Positions 33,394-40,970 of a stretch of DNA of 64,000 nucleotides are shown here, piece by piece. A model generated the notes under the pieces. That model made no database searches and was not told the origin of the DNA. It saw only the letters and a program-made list of their open reading frames with translations. This DNA is from Ostrinia nubilalis (Eukaryota > Arthropoda > Insecta > Lepidoptera > Crambidae). Location: contig NW_026973566.1 in NCBI RefSeq assembly GCF_963855985.1, forward strand, positions 4,378,501 through 4,442,500, in the 5' to 3' direction. The position numbers and the translations under genes are program-made. Every line of letters starts with the position of its first letter. Positions within the stretch are counted from its first letter, which is position 1.

Positions 33394-33789
33394 TTATTTA
33401 TTACATTTGTTATATAAATGCTTTATCCAATAGTTTCTTAAAAATTTTAGACATAAGTGACCACAGTTTGTGGTTCCAAACCTTTGATGTTGTACATAAT
33501 TATAGTTTATTGGTAAGTTATGTAAATACTTAACTAATTCCAACGGCGGTTTTAAATTTCCAAAACTATCATAATATTCTGCGTAATCGTTTTGCTTTAC
33601 AAAGGCTACCCAATGCGTTCCAGGATTTTTGCTGCTATCCAAATTTAGTATACCACACTCAATCTTTTTAGCCTTCAAAGGTAATTTATCTCTCATAAAT
33701 ACACCGCGAAAGAATGGTATATCACTAGCGTGTTCTAATATATCAAAATTTGTGAGAGCACGTCTGGGTAGCCGTTTGATTAGTTTTTT
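33394..33789 (-). CDS. Adenain-type cysteine protease (probably -1 frameshift product)
   Basis: The catalytic triad of adenovirus-protease/Ulp1-like enzymes is complete: His in GTHWVA, Asp in YYDSFG and Cys in TTNCGHLC (H28, D43, C78 from the first ATG at 33696). The role would be maturation of capsid proteins. A frame from the first ATG gives only 100 residues. The frame is open without an ATG upstream to a stop near 33810, and this extra part includes ALTNFDIL and IPFFRGVF, a pattern I know from related proteases. It is the -1 frame of the PLA2 gene, and the switch point coincides with A AAA AAC at 33783-33789. The coordinates here include that extension. Alternatively, translation starts at 33696. 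Confidence 0.85.
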   Translation of the reverse strand, partial: KKLIKRLPRRALTNFDILEHASDIPFFRGVFMRDKLPLKAKKIECGILNLDSSKNPGTHWVAFVKQNDYAEYYDSFGNLKPPLELVKYLHNLPINYNYVQHQRFGTTNCGHLCLKFLRNYWIKHLYNKCNK

Positions 33790-34508
33790 GAAGGATTTAA
33801 GTATAAACCAGCTCCTTTTTTATGCGGTTTTATATACAATCCTTTTCCAAGAGCTACCGCTTCCATCATTCTATTATGGCGTTCAGACTCCTGAAGACTC
33901 TTCTGTGCAGCTTTAGAATCATTAACAGCTTTCGCAATACCTGCTGCACCTCCCGCTAGAGAACCCAAGGCTGATAATCCCGCAAATATGGGAATGAGAG
34001 GTAAGAGTCCGCCATATTTTGGAATGGGAATACACCGTGGTAATTTTATTCCTTTTTTATTTGAAAATAGTTTTTTTGCAGCAGCATATGCATATTGTAT
34101 AGTAGAATGTTTGTCCTTCGATTTTAGTTTTTTAATTTGTGTTCGTATTTTTTTAATACCCGACATAAATGATTTTACACCAGAGCCCGCCCTAATTTTA
34201 GCCTTCATTGCATTTTTTACTATCCACGATGCTATCTTTTCTCCGGTTCTGGCATCCTTCGATTTCATTCTCTTCTTAGCCATGTTTAAAAGTTCTACGT
34301 CAGCGTTGTGTCGAGCACTAGAATCTTTATTGTTGTAAGCAATATCGTGATACATGCAAGCTTCATCCAATTTGTTTACTCCTCTTTCGCCTCTAAGTAA
34401 CCGTTTCTGAAGTTTTGTTCCAGGACCACAAAATTGATATCCAGGTAAATGTAACTCGAACGGTAAATTATCTATCAAAGTATTAATAATACCACTGCCT
34501 TCCTTCAT
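33780..34508 (-). CDS. PLA2-domain minor capsid protein
   Basis: The 242-residue protein has an N-terminal phospholipase A2 domain of the parvovirus VP1 type: a calcium loop in YQFCGPGT (residues 24-31) and a catalytic His-Asp pair in DEACMYHDIAY (H54, D55). In parvoviruses and adintoviruses this domain helps particles leave endosomes. A basic region follows (residues 70-150), then a Gly/Ala-rich hydrophobic segment (FAGLSALGSLAGGAAG, about 176-191) and a C-terminal GKGLYIKPHKKGAGLYLNP repeat-like tail, recalling adenovirus pVI/pX-type proteins. The gene is preceded by a TATA box (34551-34558) and opens the structural-gene group. Its 3' end carries the frameshift heptamer leading to the protease. 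Confidence 0.85.
   Translation of the reverse strand: MKEGSGIINTLIDNLPFELHLPGYQFCGPGTKLQKRLLRGERGVNKLDEACMYHDIAYNNKDSSARHNADVELLNMAKKRMKSKDARTGEKIASWIVKNAMKAKIRAGSGVKSFMSGIKKIRTQIKKLKSKDKHSTIQYAYAAAKKLFSNKKGIKLPRCIPIPKYGGLLPLIPIFAGLSALGSLAGGAAGIAKAVNDSKAAQKSLQESERHNRMMEAVALGKGLYIKPHKKGAGLYLNPSKN
33783..33789 (-). promoter_or_regulatory. Canonical -1 ribosomal frameshift heptamer (A AAA AAC)
   Basis: In the PLA2 frame the gene ends TCA AAA AAC TAA. A_AAA_AAC has the X_XXY_YYZ form and touches the stop codon. A -1 slip continues into the protease frame, which stays open to 33394. A weak stem (CGTG...CACG, loop about 24 nt) can be drawn some 20 nt downstream; no strong pseudoknot is obvious by eye. 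Confidence 0.7.
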
Positions 34509-34550
34509 CGATAAGCACAGAGTGATATGAGATAATAATTATCATCAGGT

Positions 34551-34558
34551 TTTATATA
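34551..34558 (-). promoter_or_regulatory. TATA box before the structural-gene group
   Basis: TATATAAA on the minus strand lies 43 bp upstream of the PLA2 start and directly after the integrase stop (34560). A start site about 30 bp downstream would leave a leader of about 10-15 nt. It is the only compact promoter-like motif between the two groups. Confidence 0.6.
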
Positions 34559-34559
34559 C

Positions 34560-35492
34560 CTAGACTACTAATTCACTTTTGTCCACCCAGCTGTTCTCCT
34601 CATCACTTAAACCTAACCATTTTACCAATAGCTTATTTCCTTTCTTTTTTATTACCTTTTCAATGAGATAAATATCTGGAAACTTGGTTTTCTGTAATTC
34701 AAATCCGTAAAAAGAACCCAGAATATTTAGATTGTGTTTGTCTTCTATTTGATAAGTTTGAGGATTGGTTTTATTTACTTTAATAATGCGAAATATTTCG
34801 GTAGACCAATTAGGGGTATAACCTTTATAAAAATCTCCTTTGAATTTACTTATACGAACATAATCACCGACTTGAAACGATGACCTTTGACGTACATTCC
34901 GCTTTTGGGATTTAACAATGTTACACCTGACTAATGTCTCATTATTATTGTTAACATCAACCGGCTTGAATTTCGTGATTCGATGTAAAGTATTGTTATA
35001 GTAATGCACAGCTGAATTTAAATTATTATGGAACCATTCATATCGTCCGCACAAACTAAACATCTTGTAAAGGTGTGATTTTAAAGTTCTTATTACTCGT
35101 TCTACAATAGAAGCTTTTTTAACAGAGTATGTGGAATAATGATTTACGCCATGTTTTTTCATTAACTGCTTAAAAGAAGTATTATAAAACTCTGTCCCCA
35201 GGTCTGTTTGCAAGTTTGTAGGCTTTCTTGTCGATTTAGATAATATATTTTGCATTGCACTCGTAACACAATTTTTTGATTTGGATTTCAAAGGTCTAAC
35301 CCATACATATTTTGAAAAAGCGTCAATAACTACTAAAACATATTTATATCCTTTATTAAATGACGAATATTTCTGTAAATCAATAAGATCAGCTTGCCAT
35401 AAGTCGTCTATTCCTTTTATAATCGTGTGTCTACGAGAGAAATTTCTTCGTGCTGCTTTGTGAATCTCGTTTACTATATCTTGTTTACTCAT
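34560..35492 (-). CDS. Retrovirus-like (rve) integrase with chromodomain
   Basis: The enzyme would insert the element's DNA ends, making the 6-bp duplication seen here. Numbered from an upstream Met (35525), the catalytic triad is D46 in WQADLIDL, D108 in LQTDLGTEFYN and E142 in KASIVERVIRTLK (33 residues between the second Asp and the Glu). The C-terminal KGNKLLVKWLGLSDEENSWV is a chromodomain-like module that may guide target choice. I chose Met12 (35492): it overlaps the upstream stop as ATGAGTAA and gives MSKQDIVNEIHKAARRNFSR, the start usual for this family. No HHCC zinc finger is visible. The frame is intact. Confidence 0.93.
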   Translation of the reverse strand: MSKQDIVNEIHKAARRNFSRRHTIIKGIDDLWQADLIDLQKYSSFNKGYKYVLVVIDAFSKYVWVRPLKSKSKNCVTSAMQNILSKSTRKPTNLQTDLGTEFYNTSFKQLMKKHGVNHYSTYSVKKASIVERVIRTLKSHLYKMFSLCGRYEWFHNNLNSAVHYYNNTLHRITKFKPVDVNNNNETLVRCNIVKSQKRNVRQRSSFQVGDYVRISKFKGDFYKGYTPNWSTEIFRIIKVNKTNPQTYQIEDKHNLNILGSFYGFELQKTKFPDIYLIEKVIKKKGNKLLVKWLGLSDEENSWVDKSELVV

Positions 35493-35832
35493 TCTTATCA
35501 GGTTTAGCTCCAACCATGACATCAATTTCTTGTTTTGTGTAATACAATGTACTTAAATGGTTAGTAGTCAGTTTTTCCAAATTGTTTAAGTACTTTTTGA
35601 CATTATTTTGTATTGTTTTCATTTCATTTTTCAGTTCTTGAACACACTTATCAACATAATCTTTATTCACAGCTTCATCGCTTTTTTCAGGAGATTGTAC
35701 ACCCAGTAATCTTGATGATTTTAAATCAAAATCACCAGAATTTGTTCTTACTAATGTATCGGTAAGAATGTCAGTAAATTCAGTTAGTCGTAAACGCTTA
35801 TGAACGTGATGCCCGAATTTATCAATATTCAT
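35485..35832 (-). CDS. Fibre-like protein with coiled coil, 115 aa
   Basis: It begins MNIDKFGHHVHKRLRLTEF and contains FDLKSSRLLGVQSPEKSDEA then VNKDYVD, which resembles the 'NV..P....DAVNK.YVD' repeat of phage and virus tail-fibre shafts. A Lys/Glu/Asn-rich region predicted by eye as coiled coil follows (about residues 62-95). A vertex fibre or spike is therefore plausible but unproven. Its ATG overlaps the stop of the DUF8207-like gene (ATGA) and its stop overlaps the integrase start (ATGAGTAA). Confidence 0.65.
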   Translation of the reverse strand: MNIDKFGHHVHKRLRLTEFTDILTDTLVRTNSGDFDLKSSRLLGVQSPEKSDEAVNKDYVDKCVQELKNEMKTIQNNVKKYLNNLEKLTTNHLSTLYYTKQEIDVMVGAKPDKNE

Positions 35833-36884
35833 TGCCGTCTTGTCGGCTTCTGCAATGTAATGGTACTGCTCAATTTTCCTAAGGGAAGCTTATTATATTT
35901 GATGTCTTTTATGATACCAGCTTCGTGCAACTCTTCGATAATTGCATAAATTTCATTATGTACTCCAGTGTTACCAGCAGCCCATGATCCAAGTAGCAGT
36001 TTCAATCGTTCTACTAACTCATTTGGATCGTTCCAGTAAACTAAATCAGTATCCGTCTTCACTTTTTTTAGAATATCAATACCTTCTCCCTGATGAAGAC
36101 TTTCTACACTACTTGTATGATTTCTTGAGAACTTAAATAGTGGTTTAATCACTCGCATATATTTTAATCCCTTGTTACTATTGATTGGTTTTGTTGGGTC
36201 GAAATTACGTTTATGTGCATTGGTATCGATAAGTAATAATTTATAATGTTGTAAGTCTTCCTGCGTAATAACATCTAAATCTGGTGTCTTGTTATACAAT
36301 AATTGTTTTAAGCCTGGAGTTTTTTTCAAGGTCCGGTTTCCAATTTTCAGAATCCTATCGTCGTCATAAACACGGGTATTGCCTAGCAAAAGTTTTTTAT
36401 TAACATGTCTTACACCGTAAGGTACATCTTTTATTGCTTCAGACGATACGGACCATGATAATGAATCGTTGGCAACACTTGGAGAAGACTGCAGAGATTT
36501 GAATGAGTTTTCGTGAACATCTTGAACATCAGATGGTAACGAAACGAGGGTTTCGTTAGGTGTTTTGCGATCATCATCATCTGAGACTGCTTCACTATCA
36601 ATAGGTTCTTCGTAATCTCTAATAGACGTATTTGATGACTCGCTTTCACTGTATTTAGCTCTTTTTACTGTTTCAGTTTGCCTTGATTCATCATTTATTT
36701 GACGTTTTTTGTCTGATTCACTGGTTAACAACTTCAGTGGGTTAACGATAGGTTTAAATATAGTTTCTAATGCCATATCATTTTCATTTCTGAAATCTTT
36801 TATCATTTCTACTTTTCTTTTCACAGCCGCTGCAGATTTAATAATTTGCTCCTTGAGGTTTCGTTCCATTGTAAAGGATTCCAC
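35829..36884 (-). CDS. DUF8207-like Polinton protein, 351 aa
   Basis: The N-terminal half is charged and disordered, with a coiled-coil start (NLKEQIIKSAAAVKRKVEMI) and acidic-Ser stretches (ESESSNTS, AVSDDDDRKTP). The C-terminal half holds the pattern I recognise from insect DUF8207 proteins: RTLKKTPGLKQLLYNKTPDL, then EDLQHYKLLLIDTNAHKRNF and GLKYMRVIKPLF. The function of that domain is unknown; its repeated linkage to Polintons suggests a virion or replication role. The gene is preceded by a TATA box (36934-36941) and ends in an ATGA overlap with the fibre-like gene. Confidence 0.75.
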   Translation of the reverse strand: MESFTMERNLKEQIIKSAAAVKRKVEMIKDFRNENDMALETIFKPIVNPLKLLTSESDKKRQINDESRQTETVKRAKYSESESSNTSIRDYEEPIDSEAVSDDDDRKTPNETLVSLPSDVQDVHENSFKSLQSSPSVANDSLSWSVSSEAIKDVPYGVRHVNKKLLLGNTRVYDDDRILKIGNRTLKKTPGLKQLLYNKTPDLDVITQEDLQHYKLLLIDTNAHKRNFDPTKPINSNKGLKYMRVIKPLFKFSRNHTSSVESLHQGEGIDILKKVKTDTDLVYWNDPNELVERLKLLLGSWAAGNTGVHNEIYAIIEELHEAGIIKDIKYNKLPLGKLSSTITLQKPTRRQ

Positions 36885-36933
36885 TCAGTTTGGCTTCCCT
36901 GGTGTGATTAATTCGTAAGTAACTCAACAGCTA

Positions 36934-36941
36934 CTTTTATA
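36934..36941 (-). promoter_or_regulatory. TATA box before the DUF8207-fibre-integrase group
   Basis: TATAAAAG on the minus strand lies about 50 bp upstream of the start at 36884 and overlaps the end of the ATPase gene region. It is placed like the TATA box at 34551. Confidence 0.55.
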
Positions 36942-36946
36942 AAAAC

Positions 36947-37633
36947 TTAGTCCATTATTATGAATGTATCAAACTTCATTCTATAACAACCGTTGTTACG
37001 TTCACAGTCCTTATTAATAATAACATAATTATACGGCTTACTCCAAACAGTAGAACACATTTCACGGAACTGAGACCACGTCATGTCAGACCCTACATGT
37101 TCTTCGTAAACGTGTTTTAGATTAATGTCGTCTTGCTTAAACAATATTATAAGGTTCGCATTATCTCTTACAAGTTGTTTGGGTATTTTAGTGTAAGTTT
37201 GATTGATATAAAAACAATCAATATTCTTATGTCGACCCATCGCAAAATAGTCACGTATATTGTTTTGATTTTCACAAGCAACATCGTCAAATATAATAAT
37301 CGAGTTAGGCAAAGCCTCTTGTGGACTTAGAACTTCACTATTATGGTTATACTTGTTATAGGTAGTGCCAGCAACGTTTTCTAATACCTTTTCTAAAAAA
37401 ACGTATTTAGGTTGATATAATGACTTTGAATACACATACAAGTTGCGAAAACGCGGTCCCTTCTGGTGTAGCAGCAGGCTGATAACTAAGTTGGTCTTCC
37501 CGCAGTTCGAGGGACCGCAAACAATACTACGTATAGTATTTGGCAACAAGTTTCCATGACGCTTAACCATGTTCGGTGATGTTGGGCAGACACATTCTAA
37601 TTTCAGAGATTCTTTTTGTTTAAGAAATTTCAT
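36947..37633 (-). CDS. Packaging ATPase (A32/FtsK-HerA type)
   Basis: This 228-residue ATPase has Walker A in CGPSNCGKTN (residues 39-48), Walker B in SIIIFDDVA (D116/D117) and a following YINQTYTKIPKQLVRDNANL segment typical of poxvirus A32-like and Polinton packaging ATPases. It would drive genome entry into capsids. It is the minus-strand gene nearest the right terminus. No TATA box is visible in the about 100 bp between the start and the terminal repeat, so its promoter may lie in the terminal repeat. The frame is intact. Confidence 0.93.
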   Translation of the reverse strand: MKFLKQKESLKLECVCPTSPNMVKRHGNLLPNTIRSIVCGPSNCGKTNLVISLLLHQKGPRFRNLYVYSKSLYQPKYVFLEKVLENVAGTTYNKYNHNSEVLSPQEALPNSIIIFDDVACENQNNIRDYFAMGRHKNIDCFYINQTYTKIPKQLVRDNANLIILFKQDDINLKHVYEEHVGSDMTWSQFREMCSTVWSKPYNYVIINKDCERNNGCYRMKFDTFIIMD

Positions 37634-37729
37634 ATCAGATTTGAACTTGACCGCTGTGGTTGATGTATTACAACTAAATGACGATAATTCTGTCGTTCGA
37701 TTAAATTAAAAGCTCAAAAATATTTCCTT

Positions 37730-37819
37730 ATGGAATTGGGCCGTTCTAGATCATCTGGAGCGAGCAGCGCTAGCTGCGACGAGCGACGGATGATCTAGAA
37801 TGCCCAATTCCATACTACT
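37730..37819. repeat. Right terminal repeat, hairpin-capable
   Basis: TATGGAATTGGGCCGTTCTA is followed by about 35 bp of CGAGC-rich loop and then GATCTAGAATGCCCAATTCC ATA, so the end is palindromic. It is also the inverted match of 21441-21532. The terminal five bases (ACTACT side) lack a partner in the inner arm. Confidence 0.9.
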
Positions 37820-37825
37820 GATTGG
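37820..37825. repeat. Polinton target-site duplication, right (GATTGG)
   Basis: It is identical to 21435-21440 and directly abuts the right terminus. Confidence 0.95.
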
Positions 37826-39707
37826 GTATAATAATATAATCTTAAATAATAAACAAAGCAAGTAGTGAATTGCTAATATGCAATAATATACAATAAACAA
37901 AGCAAGTAGTGTATTGCTAATATGGAATAATAAACAAACTTCATTTATATTCACGTAATAATGAACTCGGAGATTATTATTAGCACCAAGTATTAGTGTG
38001 TTATTAAATCAAGTATCAGTGTATTATTAAAGAGTTTTAGTACAAAGTATCAGTCTGTTATTAAAGAGTTCCATACAATGACACGAGACAAGATAATAAT
38101 TTATTGTCACGTAGAAAATATTCAAAAATGAAATTTGTGAAATTCATAAGTGGTCTTAAAGTATATTCTATCCTCCTGGTATCGTTGTGTGTTTGAGTTT
38201 CATGAAATAATTGCACCATAATATAGGTTTATTATGGTGGCTGAAAATGATAGATTTATTATAGTAAAGTATATAGATTTATTTATTTACTTTAAATGCA
38301 AGTGAGCTTAGAGATAAATCCTAAGCGCTCACATTGTCAATTTGAAATTACGTATTCATTTAATTTATTGCACACTTAGGGTTTAAAAAGGTCTTAAAAC
38401 TAAATCTGTACAAACATCAAATATTAGTAAGTACCTACTTATTTATATCTATTTAAGGTTAGTAGACAAAAAAATATCATAATTTATTACAAAGTACCTA
38501 CTCCAACGAACTGATATGACCCCAGACAAGATAATATTTGAAACTTTCATGATATTAAGATGATTTTCCGTCAAAAAAAAATTGAAGTATTGTATCAGTA
38601 AAAAAAAAAAACGAGGCAAGTTGTGAATTGTCAGAGACAAGCTATGAACCGTCAAAAAAGTAAAACAATATCTCACACAGTACAAACAGCTGTTTTTGTT
38701 GGTCTCGGTTTGAAATTGTGATGTGATGATTTATGATTGATGAAGAGATGTGGTAACCATTAAATTTGACGTAGCCTAGAATATCTACTATAAAAAAAAA
38801 TGGACGTGACTTCCATCGAAAATATTTACAAGGTACCTACAGTACTGTATCTCGCGCATAAGTGATAGGTTGTCAACTGATCTCTGTCAAATTAGAAGTA
38901 ATAATGGTAGACGTCAGCAGTGTGACGGTGAGCCAGTGAATCATGCATACGGCACTCATAAGGTGGTATACAAGTACAGCGTGCCCATAATCATCAATTT
39001 CTCGACATTGCAACCAATCTGTGCCTGATTCTGAAAACAATTAAGAATCAGTATTGTCAGACAAACCAAAGTAAAAAAAAATAAAATAAAAATAAATGTC
39101 GTTTACCTACTTAGGTCCCACTAAAAAAGAAACTAATCGGTACACCTGTTTACTGTGTCAAATGTGAACTAGAGGACGGTACACAAAAGTCGTACCTACT
39201 CCATTTTGAAAAGTCAAACCAAATTGTTTATGCAGTTGACTAAGCGCTGTATCGTTGGTCAGATGTAGATATTATAGCGTCTGACAAATATGGTGATTGC
39301 ATTGAATTTTAAGACATCAAATTATTATATTCTTCTTGTTGTGTCCACAACAAACCTATACAGTGTCAACCCAAAACTCCGCTTCAAGAGTGGTGTTCTC
39401 AATAGCATACATCTTCCCGCGTGCAGTTGATTGGGCACGCAGGGCACGACATCATGTGGTCCATCGACTGGAAAACATAACCACATTTTCACTCCAAGTT
39501 TGAGCCATCCAGGAATCTTATTTATCCGATGGGAAGTTATTCCTCGGCACTTTGCCGAATTCCTTGAGTTTATGTATGCAACATCTTCACATCACAGCAT
39601 TTTGTCACAGTCACAGCACAAATACATTTCACATTATTTCAAGAAAGAAAAGTAATATAACTTTAATAACACGTCTAAAGCTGGCAAGCAACTAAATCGC
39701 TGATATT
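37820..39707 (+). repeat. Repeat X, copy 2, part b
   Basis: It is collinear with 3878-5749 of copy 1 with small indels, including the about-35-bp tandem units. It breaks off at CTGATATT (39707), where the minus-strand LINE tail begins. No gene is present. Confidence 0.85.
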
Positions 39708-39929
39708 GTATAATAAAATAATAAATAAATAGTTTATTCATTAAAAATAAGACCATTACAAGAACTTATTATGCTAGAGTTTACATATGTATACGGTTCA
39801 TAGTCTTTTGTAGCCTGAGCTAGGTTAAAAACCTGTGTTTCAGGCGAAAAAAGCTCACACGTTAAATAGAAATTAAATAAATTAACAATTAGCTTTATTA
39901 AATACAATTATTAAGAATAGGTACTTAGG

Positions 39930-40095
39930 TTACATAGGTACTACAAGTAGCTCCTCAGTTGAATCATATGTCAAACATTGAAGGTACTTAAATATGACTA
40001 TTTTACAGTTATATAAATTTAGAGTATATATGTTAAGAGTCTTATTTAATTTATTGTACAGAAACGGACCTAGGAAAGTAAAAAATCTATTTGTA
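39930..40095 (-). pseudogene. C-terminal end of minus-strand LINE ORF2
   Basis: The open frame contains RFFTFLGPFLYNKLNK, CKIVIFKYLQ and LTYDSTEELL before a stop at 39930, as in LINE ORF2 C-termini. It joins in frame to the piece at 45558-45714 if the plus-strand LINE is ignored. Confidence 0.7.
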
Positions 40096-40970
40096 CTAGA
40101 TACTTAGATCAGCTGTTAGGTTAATTTTAAGTTAAATTATAAAAATAGTCGTATTAATGTATCAAAATACACTTAATTAGTGATATAAATGTGTAAATAT
40201 CGTGTACAAGTGTTTGCAAAACTGGACTTTGTGTAAACACATAATTATAAGGAGATTAAATCGGCGACCAAATTGACAGCTACGACCAACGTACAAAATT
40301 TAACCGGAGCCACCGTTTAAACCAGGGGAGTACTGTTTTCAAAAATACTGTTTACTTATAGGCGTAAATAGTTAAAATATTAATTTAGCATTTCAAAATA
40401 ATTGGTATTGCAATCTGTTTGAGGTTATATTTTTGTGGTTTTCAATCATTAAACATTGCTTTGCCACTTTCTTTATGGGAAGTAAATTGCAATCAAACAG
40501 TACAAAAAAATACTCCACAAACCTCACGAAAGTGAGATTCTTCACAATTCATTACGATTCGGCTCTGTTGTGCCTCTCTTTACTTGACAATAAGTGGAAG
40601 TAAAGTTGAAGATAACAACACCTTGGCCGCAGACAAACTTACTCAACACACTCAACAATATACTTTTTGACACCTCACACATCTTTTGTTTGTTTGATTG
40701 TGTAAATTATTAATAGTAAATGTAGTTTTAATCCTTGTTGAAAACTAAAAATATTACCCGCAGAAAAAAAAAAGAGTATAGTATTCAATATTGCTTATTT
40801 GACTAATAATAATTATAAAAAGGATTTCATGAGAGTTGCATTTTGTGGAATTAGATTAGAAATAAAGTTTAAAATTCAAATAATAACTGTTATAACTCAT
40901 ACCCCCTATTTTGCATAAATATCCGCTATACACTTCCTTTGGATAATTTCAGACAAAAACCACATTCAAC

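Larger units (their letters stand above)
21441..37819. mobile_element. Complete Polinton/Maverick (adintovirus-like) element
   Basis: The 16,379-bp element is bounded by AGTAGTATGGAATTGGGC and its complement, with an exact GATTGG duplication. It encodes the diagnostic set: protein-primed DNA polymerase B, rve integrase with chromodomain, A32-like packaging ATPase, adenain-type protease, double-jelly-roll major capsid protein and penton-like capsid protein, plus a PLA2-domain protein. Genes converge at about 30.7-30.9 kb from the two strands. All core frames are open. The left 2.8 kb carries no gene and several secondary repeats. A virion-forming lifestyle is an inference from the capsid genes. 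Confidence 0.95.

Noticed and set aside
31758..34338. Plus-strand frames of 95-116 codons opposite the Polinton capsid genes
   Set aside because: They are antisense shadows of the major capsid, protease and PLA2 genes, with no motif or start context of their own.
33780..34508. PLA2 gene as a venom-type or cellular phospholipase
   Set aside because: The calcium loop and His-Asp spacing are of the parvovirus VP1 type, no secretion signal is present, and the gene lies in a capsid gene cluster.
21441..37819. Integrated adenovirus or bidnavirus rather than a Polinton
   Set aside because: Adenain, capsid and PolB genes could suggest this, but an rve integrase, A32-like ATPase and 6-bp target duplication with AG...CT ends are Polinton hallmarks.
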